Assembly (NCBI GenBank): GCA_036897485.1
Contig: JAYMTF010001362.1
Coordinates: 1 to 23,884, forward strand
Length of the DNA: 23,884 bases
From: Pelargonium nanum
Taxonomy: Eukaryota; Streptophyta; Magnoliopsida; Geraniales; Geraniaceae
Reading direction: 5' to 3'
The stretch's first letter is position 1, and each line of letters begins with the position of its first letter. The translations under genes were made by a program, and so were the position numbers. The notes below the pieces were generated by a model. That model did no database searches. It saw only the letters and a program-made list of their open reading frames with translations, and was not told the DNA's origin. Shown here piece by piece: positions 11,711-20,600 of this stretch.

Positions 11711-12950
11711 GTGTGTTCATTCCTTCTTATTCAGTACTTTGTCGCATCTACACGAACCCATCCTCCATCCCTTTTCCTATTAGAGCATCACTGAACTGGG
11801 TCTTGATTGTTTTCTCAATACCTCTCATTCTCATAAACAAAGTTCATTTTCTTCTTCTTTTTAAGTATGCTGATAATTTAAATCTGCAATATTGTCAAAT
11901 AATTGATTTTCTACTCTCTATTTGTTGTAATCATTGGTTTGAGTTAATATATTTTTTTTTATGTTGGTGAAGTTATTTAGGGTATAGAGGTTTGGAAAGG
12001 ATTTTTTTTTTAATTGTTTAAGAAAATGCAGAATATGTTCTTATGATAGCTATAATTGATGCCATGGTTTGTGGGTGAATTTGACATTGAATATGAATCA
12101 ATGACTGCATTTTCTTGGCCTGTGGATTTGAACTTTTTCCCTCTGCTATGATATACCTTTAGTTTTGCATCCTTATTCTAAAAGACGACTATGAAGAAAT
12201 GATGTGGCAGATCCTGCCTGATGATTGACTGCCCGGCTTAATGCTGCTGGTGGTTATGTGGCTGGATTTGATGTTTACCTTACTCATCTGAGTGTCTTCC
12301 GTTGAATTTTATTAAAAAAATGGTAATATTTTCTGGTATTGTCAACTTAAATTTGAAGAACATACTGAGATGCATACATAGTTTTGATAATGTGGTAGTG
12401 CCGAGTGGTAAGTTTATAATGATGATTTGAAACAAATAGCTACTGGTGACAGAGTGGAAGAGGATGATAAAAGCAGGTACTTAAGACAGTTTGCCATATC
12501 TGGATGTTCTCCTGGTGCAGCAAATAGTAGCTGTGCCGAGCTTCTAGAATGTCTCTGTATGACTACGCATCTATATGCTTGCTGATTCCTTCTCTGTTCG
12601 TAACATTCACATTTCAGTTTAGTTATCTCTTGCTTTCCCACATTCTTGTCTAATTGGTTGCTTCAATAAGATAAAATATTGTATTGAAAAGTGTCAACAG
12701 GAAGGAATATGTTTTCTATTTCTTAAATTTTCTGCCAAACTAAAGAACAAAAGGAAAAGGAAGTATCTTCTTTTTATCATGCTAAGATACATTTTTTCCT
12801 TCGTTTTTTATCTTATCAGAATGAATAACTTATTACCTTCTATTCGAGTGGCGTGATTCATGAATTATCAATCTGCTTAATTCATTATCAGAGTGCATTA
12901 TAAGATTCTGTTTGCTTATATAATCAAGATTTACTCTGCAGAAAGAAGCA
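11711..12950. other. Spacer or intron-like AT-rich sequence
   Basis: The sequence is T-rich on the + strand and looks like plant intron or spacer. Short frames of 70-80 codons exist on both strands but start at non-ATG codons and show no family motif. A short frame around 12448-12560, reading DRVEEDDKSRYLRQFAISGC, is the most protein-like piece. I could not assign it. Confidence 0.4.
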
Positions 12951-12954
12951 AATT

Positions 12955-13190
12955 GGATGAATTTGAGGCATTGAGGGGTCACATCACATGGATTGTGGGT
13001 TCATGCACCACCCACTGACGAGAGATCCAAGCCCCACCAAACATGTTGTGGTGTCACCATGTGCATCAAAGCTTGTGTTGGTTGGTCACAGCAGGTAACA
13101 ATTCTGCATTATTCAATTGATAGCCACTTGTATCATTGTATTTGCATTTTCTATGTCTACCATTTCTGCTCAACACCCTACATGAACATG
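12955..13190 (+). repeat. Distal upstream block of acidic gene 1 (copy of 15813-16070)
   Basis: This non-coding block aligns in order with one upstream of the second acidic gene. Shared pieces are GGGTTCAT(G/T)CACCA, CCACCAAACATGT, CACCATGTGCATCAA, ATTATTCAAT, CCATTTCTGCTCA and CACCCTACATG.ACATGTG. A small inverted repeat, CCACCA (13034-13039) with TGGTG (13049-13053), is kept in both. It lies about 1.2 kb before the ATG here but about 0.7 kb before it in the second gene. Role unknown; a distal enhancer or upstream transcript are options. Confidence 0.7.
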
Positions 13191-13509
13191 TGAAATATTA
13201 TTTAAAATCATGCCCATATACTTGCCCCACTGACCAGATTATGAATGTGATGCACGGAACCTGTAATATCATTATACACAACTCAACCTCACAATCTCTT
13301 TTCCTAAATGACAGTGGATTGATAAAACTCAATTCAACTTTTACCATTTATATTTTTGTCTGATTCTATATGTTACCATTTTCAACAGTAATTAGTTACC
13401 TATATAATTTTAAGTGTGTTACATGCAGGAAAATTTCCCCTGTTTTAACCCTTTCTATACTCTAAAAAAATTCAATTTGTTTACCAGTTCCTTGTTGCAA
13501 TAATTATTA

Positions 13510-13729
13510 CTCCTCCGTCCCAAAATGAGTGTCCTATTTGTCTTGCATTTTTGTCCCAAAATGAGTGTTTTTGTTTCTTTTTTAGGAATTTAGTTATGCA
13601 TGAATTACCTACAATAGCCCTATAATAAGTTAGTCAATATCCATTGAGTTTGTTACAACTTACAACATATGTTAGTCCGTCATTTTTTCTCAAAATAGAA
13701 ACCAAGACACTCATTTTGGGACAGGGGAG
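13510..13729. mobile_element. Stowaway-like MITE (non-autonomous Tc1/mariner type)
   Basis: The left end CTCCTCCGTCCCAAAATGAG (13510) and the right end CTCATTTTGGGACAGGGGAG (ending 13729) are inverted copies that match the well-known plant Stowaway end CTCCCTCCGTCCC. A TA precedes the left end (13508-13509), as expected for TA target sites; the right flank reads TG, so the duplication has mutated. The element is about 220 bp with no coding capacity. The first part of the terminal repeat is repeated internally at 13553-13568. It inserted between the distal block and the core promoter of the first acidic gene, and no counterpart is present at the second. Confidence 0.85.
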
Positions 13730-14191
13730 TGTTTAATATACCCAGTTTTTGTTCCTAGCCAAACGTGTGCGTGCAATGTCTATCCAAAATAGGGACTACA
13801 ATTTCGGTGGAATATAAATGTATAGTTGAGAACACACTGAAAGATATTGGTTCTGCACAATCTTTCCTCACTTATTTGTTCCAGCATTTGGAAGGTATGG
13901 TGGACTCAATTAAAAGATATTGTCTGATCTTTAGTTGAGTCATATAAGCACCGATGTTGGATTTTGTTAACCTGGAAAGTGATATATTTAATGTTAGAGA
14001 ATATAATAAACAATCTGCAGTATCAAGATTTCTAATTGATAAATTTGCAAGCATGGTGATGGCCCCATGATAGACACAACATACGTGGTGCCTATCTTCT
14101 TGCTTACTTGTATTTGACCAAGATGATTCATGATTGGGGTGTATATAGTGTATTTATCAAAACTGGCATGATATTTATTTATTTTTAATTA

Positions 14192-14291
14192 GGTGCACAT
14201 GTGTAGATGATTGGAGGAGATCTGGTCATGGGAAACATCTCTTCAACTAGTGTTTGTGCAGCATGGCATGGTATTCCTATTTAAGGACCTA
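14192..14291 (+). promoter_or_regulatory. Core promoter module of acidic gene 1
   Basis: Three elements recur in the same order and with similar spacing before the second gene: GGTGCACATGTG (14192-14203, containing an E-box CACATGTG), GCAGCATGGCATG (14258-14270) and CCTATTTAAGGACCTA (14276-14291). The last contains TATTTAA, placed about 108 bp before the ATG, and is the likely TATA box. The leader after it has no upstream ATG. Transcription start and factors are inferred, not seen. Confidence 0.65.
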
Positions 14292-14387
14292 TCGCTTCCT
14301 TTGAAGAGTCATATTCTGAATTGGCTTCATTTCTCTTGATATCTTATTTTCATATCTCCTTGAGAACAATTATCTATTCTCTACCAA

Positions 14388-14876
14388 ATGGCTTATGTGG
14401 TACCTGAGGATTGGTCTTACATCAATGGCGAAAATGACATGGAAGGTATTGAAGTCTTGGAAGTTGATGGTGCATTCCTCATGTCCATGCTAGAAGAATC
14501 ACAGTTTGAAGGGAGCGATGAGGAAAGATTGAATTGCTTAATCCAATCTCTACAAGCAGAGATCAATCCAGTCTCTGCTGAAGAGCCTGACGAATCAGCT
14601 AGTGAGGAGGAAGAAGATAGTCAGCTGTGCAGTCCGGAACATTCGAGTGGAAGTTCTTGCTCGGTGGCTCCAGATGTAGACTTCAGTTGGATTGATCATA
14701 TGGAGATGGTGCCTTCCTCACCAAGTGATGATATGAATTGGTATATGGACCAATATGTAGATGACATGGGCAGTATGGCTGAATTTGGAGGTGTTACAGA
14801 TTATGCTGAGATTTGTAATGGAATTCAATTGGAAAATTCTCTGTGGCAAGAATCATATGATACAGTAATGTATTAA
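14388..14876 (+). CDS. Small, highly acidic plant protein, tandem copy 1 (unknown function)
   Basis: Intronless frame of 162 residues. The start CCAAATGG has A at -3 and G at +4, and the leader from the TATA box has no other ATG. I do not recognise a named family. About 40 residues are Asp or Glu, there is one Arg and no Lys. Blocks shared with the paralogue at 16800: VDGAFLMSMLEES (26-38), DERL (about 45), DFSWIDHMEMVPSSPSDDMN (about 98-117) with WYMD, AEFG...DYAEICNG, and the C-terminus SLWQESYDTVMY. The linkers between blocks are acidic and poorly conserved. No signal peptide or membrane segment is seen. Alternating aromatic and acidic residues around FSWIDHMEM and MNWYMD resemble transcriptional activation segments; that is only an inference. 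Two genes in direct tandem with duplicated promoters point to a local duplication. Confidence 0.82.
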   Translation: MAYVVPEDWSYINGENDMEGIEVLEVDGAFLMSMLEESQFEGSDEERLNCLIQSLQAEINPVSAEEPDESASEEEEDSQLCSPEHSSGSSCSVAPDVDFSWIDHMEMVPSSPSDDMNWYMDQYVDDMGSMAEFGGVTDYAEICNGIQLENSLWQESYDTVMY

Positions 14877-15812
14877 TGAACTTGTACACATGTATCTTGA
14901 AAAGTGTAATATCTTAGAAATGTAAATTTGATGCTAAATCACAATTTTATTTATCTTCCTCTCTTTAATCTATACATATCCTATTATGTGTTTTGAATTT
15001 TTTTTTCTTCTTTTCAAGAGTCTCATAGAATTCTTCTACAATTGGAAGCTTGTGCACTTCTAGTCCTTCTGAACCTATGCTAGACTTCACAAGAAAGATG
15101 ACCCTGAATACACTTTCGTGTAGTTTTAGAAGTCAAGATACATATATTTATCAGTACAGATTTCATCTAATGATGGGGTTTTGTTTCCACAATTTTTATA
15201 GTTCATCTGAAATTGAAGTGAAAGTGATAAAGTAGGGGTGTTTTGATGGTGATTTGTGTATTTTGATCTTGGGTTTCTTGAAGCAGAAGGAAACAAATCA
15301 TCACAGGTCTCTTAGAGAGGAAAAATCTGCTGAAAGCTGAAGATAACTTATGCAGATCAACATATTCATATGGAACAAGCGGTATAGATGCGTAATATCC
15401 ATACTCGAGGTCTCGGGTTTGAGTCTCCTCTGCGACAACACAATTATTGAGTCTCCTCTACGACAATGCAATTAAAGAAAAATGAAACACTAACAAGAAG
15501 GCTGATAGAAGTTTACCAATATAATTATTGGGATAGTTATGATCACATGAGACCAGATAATCATGTCTCCAAAACACTGTCTAGTGTATCAAAATGAATC
15601 AGGAAACCATCATTAGTGCTCTCAGTCATTAATAATTGAATAATTATTATATAAACCAAGTACCAACCATGACCAATATTCAAATAATTTGATGTACTTT
15701 GTAAAAGCTGGTAAAAAAAGGCATTATTTCCTGATCCTGCTTTCATGTATCCAGTCATAATGGCTAATATACTAATCAATATGATAAGAAGAGTCTTAAT
15801 ATATTAATGAAG
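14877..15812. other. Spacer between the tandem acidic genes
   Basis: The first part is the probable 3' untranslated region of acidic gene 1 (AT-rich, to about 14960). The remainder is AT-rich with no coding frame of merit. A tRNA-like fragment and a short direct repeat at 15379-15474 are listed separately. Confidence 0.45.
15379..15474 (+). repeat. SINE-like fragment followed by a 28-bp tandem repeat
   Basis: GCGGTATAGATGCG (about 15380) and GGTCTCGGGTTTGAGTCTCC (15409-15428) resemble the A and B boxes of tRNA-derived SINEs (consensus B box GGTTCGANTCC) with a plausible spacing of about 30 bp. The tail is a tandem pair, GAGTCTCCTCTGCGACAACA at 15421 and GAGTCTCCTCTACGACAATG at 15449, each followed by CAATTA. 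No target duplication or poly(A) tail was identified. The element, if real, is decayed. Confidence 0.35.
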
Positions 15813-16070
15813 ATATGCATTGGAGGCAACTTATTGGGAGGAGATATGGGTTCATTCACCATCCATCTCCACTAATGAGTCAAGATAAGATACTGTGAAT
15901 ATGAATGAAATCTACATTCCACCAAACATGTGGTGGTGGCACCATGTGCATCAAGCCCAGGGTACATTGGATGGCCAGAAATATGTGCAACACCTCCCAA
16001 TTATTCAATCTCCACCCACTTGTTTCATGTCCTCCATTTCTGCTCACCACCCTACATGGACATGTGAAGG
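15813..16070 (+). repeat. Distal upstream block of acidic gene 2 (copy of 12955-13190)
   Basis: Collinear with the block before acidic gene 1 over roughly 240 bp, with scattered substitutions and gaps. The inverted repeat is perfect here: CCACCA (15919-15924), loop AACATG, TGGTGG (15931-15936), followed by CACCATGTGCATCAA. A frame reading HQTC.G.TMCIK can be seen in both copies. The surrounding frame has no ATG at its start and is broken by gaps, so I treat the block as non-coding. Confidence 0.7.
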
Positions 16071-16590
16071 ATGTTCAATATCAAAGCACAAATATTATTG
16101 TCATACCCAAAAACCTTGACACTCCAAACATGTTAATACAAAACTATCAGGTCGCTAGTTTCAATCCGTACAATTGCAATGACTAGATCATAAGGATGTT
16201 TGCTTGTAAATCTTTGTTACGACAAACGTGAATGATCTGTTTTTGACTTGTCAAGTGAACTTAGTACCATACGCATAAACTGATACGTGATACCACCTCT
16301 AAATAAAAAATATATTAAAATATGAACACAAATTACCATTTGACAACCACTTTTGAAGGAATGAATACTCTAATTTCTTTACTAGTACTTGATATTCATT
16401 TTGAAGTCATGTTGTCTTCTCATGAGTCATATGTGCACTAATATTCTGGATTCTGCTATCTTGAAAAGCCAACAATAGTGTTAATCAATCCACATCCCCA
16501 AGCTTTCTTTTCAGTAAACAATGTGCACAGGTTGTCCCATGATGTACATGTACTCCGATTAATCTTAAAGTTAATGATTTAATTATATAT
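16071..16590. other. AT-rich sequence between distal block and core promoter of acidic gene 2
   Basis: No coding frame is seen. The corresponding interval before acidic gene 1 is longer even after removing its 220-bp MITE, and I see no clear alignment between the two intervals. Conservation therefore appears limited to the distal and proximal blocks. Confidence 0.4.
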
Positions 16591-16592
16591 TA

Positions 16593-16695
16593 GGTGCACA
16601 TGTGCACATAATTGGAGGGAGGGTCCAATAATGCAGATATGGAAGCTTCCCTTTAGGTACATTCTGCAGCATGGCATGTCCTATTTAAGGACCTA
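16593..16695 (+). promoter_or_regulatory. Core promoter module of acidic gene 2
   Basis: The same ordered elements occur as before acidic gene 1. GTGCACATGTGCAC (16594-16607) is a perfect 14-bp palindrome around an E-box. GCAGCATGGCATG (16666-16678) and CCTATTTAAGGACCTA (16680-16695, with the likely TATA box TATTTAA) are identical to the first copy. The TATA-to-ATG distance is about 116 bp. The leader has no upstream ATG and is rich in pyrimidines. Confidence 0.67.
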
Positions 16696-16799
16696 CTCTT
16701 TCCTTGGAAGAGACATTGTGAATTTGCATTCCATATTACACCTTCTCACTTTCTTTTCTTCACTTCTTCTCAAGAATTCTTTTACTTAGCCTCCACAAA

Positions 16800-17285
16800 A
16801 TGGCTTCTTTGGTAGCTGAAAATGTGCTGGAAGGAATTGAAATTCAGGAAATACTGATAGATGGTGCATTCCTCATGTCAATGTTGGAGGAATCATCACA
16901 AGATGATGAAAGATTGAAAAAAGTCTTTGAATCTCTTCAAGAAGAGATTGCTAATCCGATTTCGATGTGTGATGATGATGATCTTTATGGTTCAACCATG
17001 GAGCCTACAGTGGCTAGTCAGGAGGAGGAAGGTTATGGTCAAGAAGTGTGTGATTGGTCTGTGAGACAAGATGAGCTGGACTTCAGCTGGGTTGATGATA
17101 TGGAAATGGTGCCTTCATCACCAAGTGAAGACATGAATTGGTACATGGACAATTATGGGAATGAGATGGATGTTGGTTTGGCTGAATTTGGACTTGTTGC
17201 TGATTATTCTCAGATTTGCAATGGATCTATAGACTTGGAGGGGTCTTTGTGGCAAGAATCATATGATACAGCCATGTATAGCTAA
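16800..17285 (+). CDS. Small, highly acidic plant protein, tandem copy 2 (unknown function)
   Basis: Intronless frame of 161 residues, start context ACAAAATGG. Paralogue of the protein at 14388, on the same strand 1.9 kb downstream. Shared blocks are LIDGAFLMSMLEES, DERL, DFSWVDDMEMVPSSPSEDMN followed by WYMD, AEFG..ADYSQICNG and SLWQESYDTAMYS. The region between residues about 55 and 95 differs strongly in sequence and length but stays acidic (runs DDDD and EEE). Only two Lys and two Arg are present. No transmembrane segment, signal peptide, zinc-binding or enzymatic motif is visible. Keeping of both frames and of both promoter modules suggests both copies are functional. The family is not recognised by me; a nuclear regulator carrying short interaction motifs is one possibility. 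Confidence 0.82.
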   Translation: MASLVAENVLEGIEIQEILIDGAFLMSMLEESSQDDERLKKVFESLQEEIANPISMCDDDDLYGSTMEPTVASQEEEGYGQEVCDWSVRQDELDFSWVDDMEMVPSSPSEDMNWYMDNYGNEMDVGLAEFGLVADYSQICNGSIDLEGSLWQESYDTAMYS

Positions 17286-17376
17286 AGTAACATTTTTTTG
17301 TTTATGTTAACTTTCAATTGTAATTAGTATATTGGAGGTGAAATAGAGCTTGTTTCAAATCTATTGATCATAAACT

Positions 17377-17382
17377 TTTATT
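17377..17382 (-). terminator. Possible poly(A) signal for the C2-domain gene
   Basis: Read on the minus strand this is AATAAA, about 300 bases past the TAA of the C2-domain gene, a usual plant 3' untranslated length. The acidic gene 2 transcript converges from the other side and ends in the same neighbourhood, so the two 3' ends may overlap slightly. Plant poly(A) signals are degenerate, and another site may be used. Confidence 0.35.
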
Positions 17383-17677
17383 AGCCCACTTTTTGTTTTG
17401 TTCTTCTCTCTCTCTATATCAGAAAATGAAAAAAAGATTACACAGCTCTAATTGCAGCATAGACAATGGAAGACCAAATACTAAATATGATTGCTTGGGA
17501 AACTATACATTTCACTTGCTGAAGGTATCAGGAACAACCATTCAGCTTAAAAATAAAGAATGGAACACCTCAAGATATGCATCAAGATTCAAGAAACCTA
17601 GTAATTTTGGGAAGTTCTGTTTGGGCTGGATGTACAAACAAGAAGATAAGCTTTCCAAGAAAAACAACTAAGTAAAA

Positions 17678-20600
17678 TTAGTGTTTTCTGTCCAAAATCT
17701 CTTGTTTGGGAGACTCCACAGCAAAACCATCATCATACCTGTCAGCGCTTTTCGCCATGTTGCCATGTTCCATCTCCAAGCTATCAGGATTTGCATTTTT
17801 TGTTATTCTGACCTCATTTTGCAATGCAGGGTTGCTTGAACCTGCTTGAGCAACCAGCTCCTCGTAATTTTGGAAGTTACTTCTGGAGTATGTAGGATTA
17901 GACGCAACTGGGGTTCTTTCAACCGGAGGGTTCAAAGAATGATCTTCATCAGAAAAGCCAGATTCTGAGTAAAAATCTCTTACCGAAGGCACATTTGAAC
18001 CACCTTTTCTTGAGCCTTTCCTGGAAAGTACCTGCTTTAGGCTGCGAGCAGATTTTCCAGCATGTTGTAAAATGCTCTTCGCCATAACTTTTACATGTTG
18101 CTTACTTGGACTTTCTGAAGCACTTCCTTCGGAACTTGCAACCTTAGCAGAAGGAAGCCCAGATAGGCTGTCTTCCACAATGAACTTTACACCAATATTG
18201 TCTTTCGTGTTGACAGCTCTAAGGTTAGGCCGCGGAGACATAAAACCCTCCCCAATGGAACCAGAATCATCTTCTTTTCTGGGACTTCTGTGGAATACTG
18301 CATTCATCATTTGTATTCCCCTCCGGACTTTGGCCATTGAGCATTTATTCCCCTCCAAGCTTTCATCAGCTTTGGTGCTATCATTGTCAGTGGATCCAGG
18401 TGCTGCTGGTCTAGTATTGCTGGCAAAAATATTAGGCTCCCCGTTGATTTGGTTTTCGTGGTGCCTACTCTTTCCTTTTCTAGGCTCCCAAGTTTGTGAA
18501 ACTTCACTTCCGGGCTGCTGTACCCATATTCCAGTCCCTTTCTGCCCTTCAATGTTAATTGGTTCAAAACTATCTGCCACGGTTGGAGTCTCTTCAGTTT
18601 CACTAGCAAAAGCATTTCTCTTCTCTTCCGGGTACATTGTTTCCTCATCATATGGATACCCCTCCTCTTCCTCCTCTGGTGACACGGGCACCTTTCCACT
18701 GTCGTCAAGTACAGTTATAGCAAGGCGCAACCTCCCTGTTTTGATATTCTGAAGAGGTAACCACATGTTATGTCTTTGGCCATCTCGCAAATCATTGATG
18801 TTCACAGAACAGTCCCTAAAACAGGAAGGATTGTCACTAACTATGCCTTGTCATGCAGTAATCAGAAATAGCTAGATTTCAAGGTAATATGATATCTGAC
18901 AGAGCAGTGAATGGAGCTGCATTTTCTGAACCCATGACAAGGTGACTCCAAAAATGGCATGCTTCAAAAAATGCATATGGTCACGGCTTAGAGTAAGGGA
19001 ATAGCCTATGTGTAATAACGGGTAAAGTTGTGTACTTAAAAGACCCTCCCCAAACAAACCCACAATAGTGTAAGATTTCAAGAAGCTAACGGGCATGAAT
19101 ATTATTACAAAACAGTAACGAGGCTTTAGAAACAAACCCGAGGATATCATCAACAAAACGGTCTTTGTCACAAACTTCAATTGCTAGGATATTAGGAGAT
19201 TCCCATGAACAAATAGGGATCTTGAATTCCTCTTGCCATTTTGGAAACAGTGTTTTCTTTTGTGTTTTTGTCCTGAATCTATAAGGGCCCAGCTGGCCCT
19301 TCACGTACGGGTCAGACAATCCTGAAATGTAGTCTCATTTACCAATTGCACATTCGTAATACTAATGTAGAACAGAAAATTGCAGAGTTTTAAGTTATAT
19401 ATCTATCCACGCATATATAATAGTGCACCAACCATTTAGATCTGATGGTTTTATCTCAGCTGCTTCTATGATTTCCACGTTAGCAATAGCAGCAGGTTCT
19501 CTCTCATCCACAGAGAACCATTTTTCTGCAAATTCAAACAAATGCATAATTAATGGTGTAATAAAAGTTTCAAACTATGCAATCCAATGGCATCCTATGG
19601 TAGCAGAGACACAGCTATAATCCAAGTCATCTCCTCTAAGTTCTTATATAAGGTTTGTTAATATAAGTTGAATGAGAAATTAACTACACTTCTGATCTGA
19701 CACCAAACTCTTGAAATATTTTTTGGAGAAGCAAATATCACCTGACTGTGGTGAAACAAACTTTTCAAGATCGGCAACCAGCATATTGGGCTGCAAAGAA
19801 CACAAACATTCAGGTCTTGGATCAATACACTCGAAATATTGCTGAGATCTGGTGCCTAGAAAACTTGAATCCAATATTAGAGGAACAATATGTTGTTCTG
19901 GTGAAAATATGGGAGACCAAAGAAAATCAGTATGAAAACAAAACAAATAAGGCTATTTTATAGAGCATCAAGGTTCACAGAAATTAACCTCAACCAGCGT
20001 CTGCTCAAATGCGATGGATAGAAGATTATCCTGACAAAGAAAACGGTAAACACATACCATTAGAGAGAGAGATGGACATGAACTTATCCTGAAAATAAAT
20101 TGTGATGAACTTACTAGCCATCCAGCAATCCCTGGAAGTTCGGTAACATCACTCCCATGATTAAAGAGGGGTTTCACAGTCATCTGAACATATGGTGGCT
20201 CGACAAAGCATAGACGCAAACGACCAAGAAAAGGCCAATGGCGGAGGAATTTCAATCCAATTAAGATCTACAAGATGAAAAAAGAGAAAATATTTAGAAT
20301 AGAAAGAACTGTTTCAAGCATCGCCTGAAACCGTTTACGAATCATAACCATTATATTGGAGTGATTTCTTTGTATTACAATAAAAATTTAATGAAGTCAC
20401 ATCTTAGAACACAAAGTTGATCCACTTATAGTAACTTTAGTTCCAAAATATATCCAAACCACCATAGAATGAAATGAGATAATTGATTTGTGGAAGCAAA
20501 TTAGTTTCAAATAGTGACATCCCCTGGATATATGAAAACAAGAATGAGGGAGTACAACAAATATTTCAGGTTATAAGATTATACAAAGCACTCCTACCAA

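Noticed and set aside
11518..11970. 150-codon + strand frame with Pro/Arg-rich start
   Set aside because: It starts at TTG, not ATG, and runs straight through a perfect splice donor at 11701 into AT-rich intron-like text.
12993..16186. Similar frames (HQTC.G.TMCIK) in both distal upstream blocks, considered as a small protein
   Set aside because: Changes between copies in the shared part are not biased to silent positions, gaps break the frame downstream, and the frames lack ATG starts. Better read as duplicated non-coding DNA.
17393..17671. 92-codon + strand frame between the acidic gene 2 and the C2 gene
   Set aside because: No ATG at its stated start, no family motif, and it lies in the convergent 3' untranslated regions.
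18307..18708. 133-codon minus-strand frame starting MTTVERCPCHQ
   Set aside because: It overlaps the C2 gene exon in another frame and shows no family character.
18072..18752. 226-codon open frame on the + strand
   Set aside because: It lies antisense inside the long last exon of the C2-domain gene, and its composition is that of a shadow frame. The minus strand matches a known family there.
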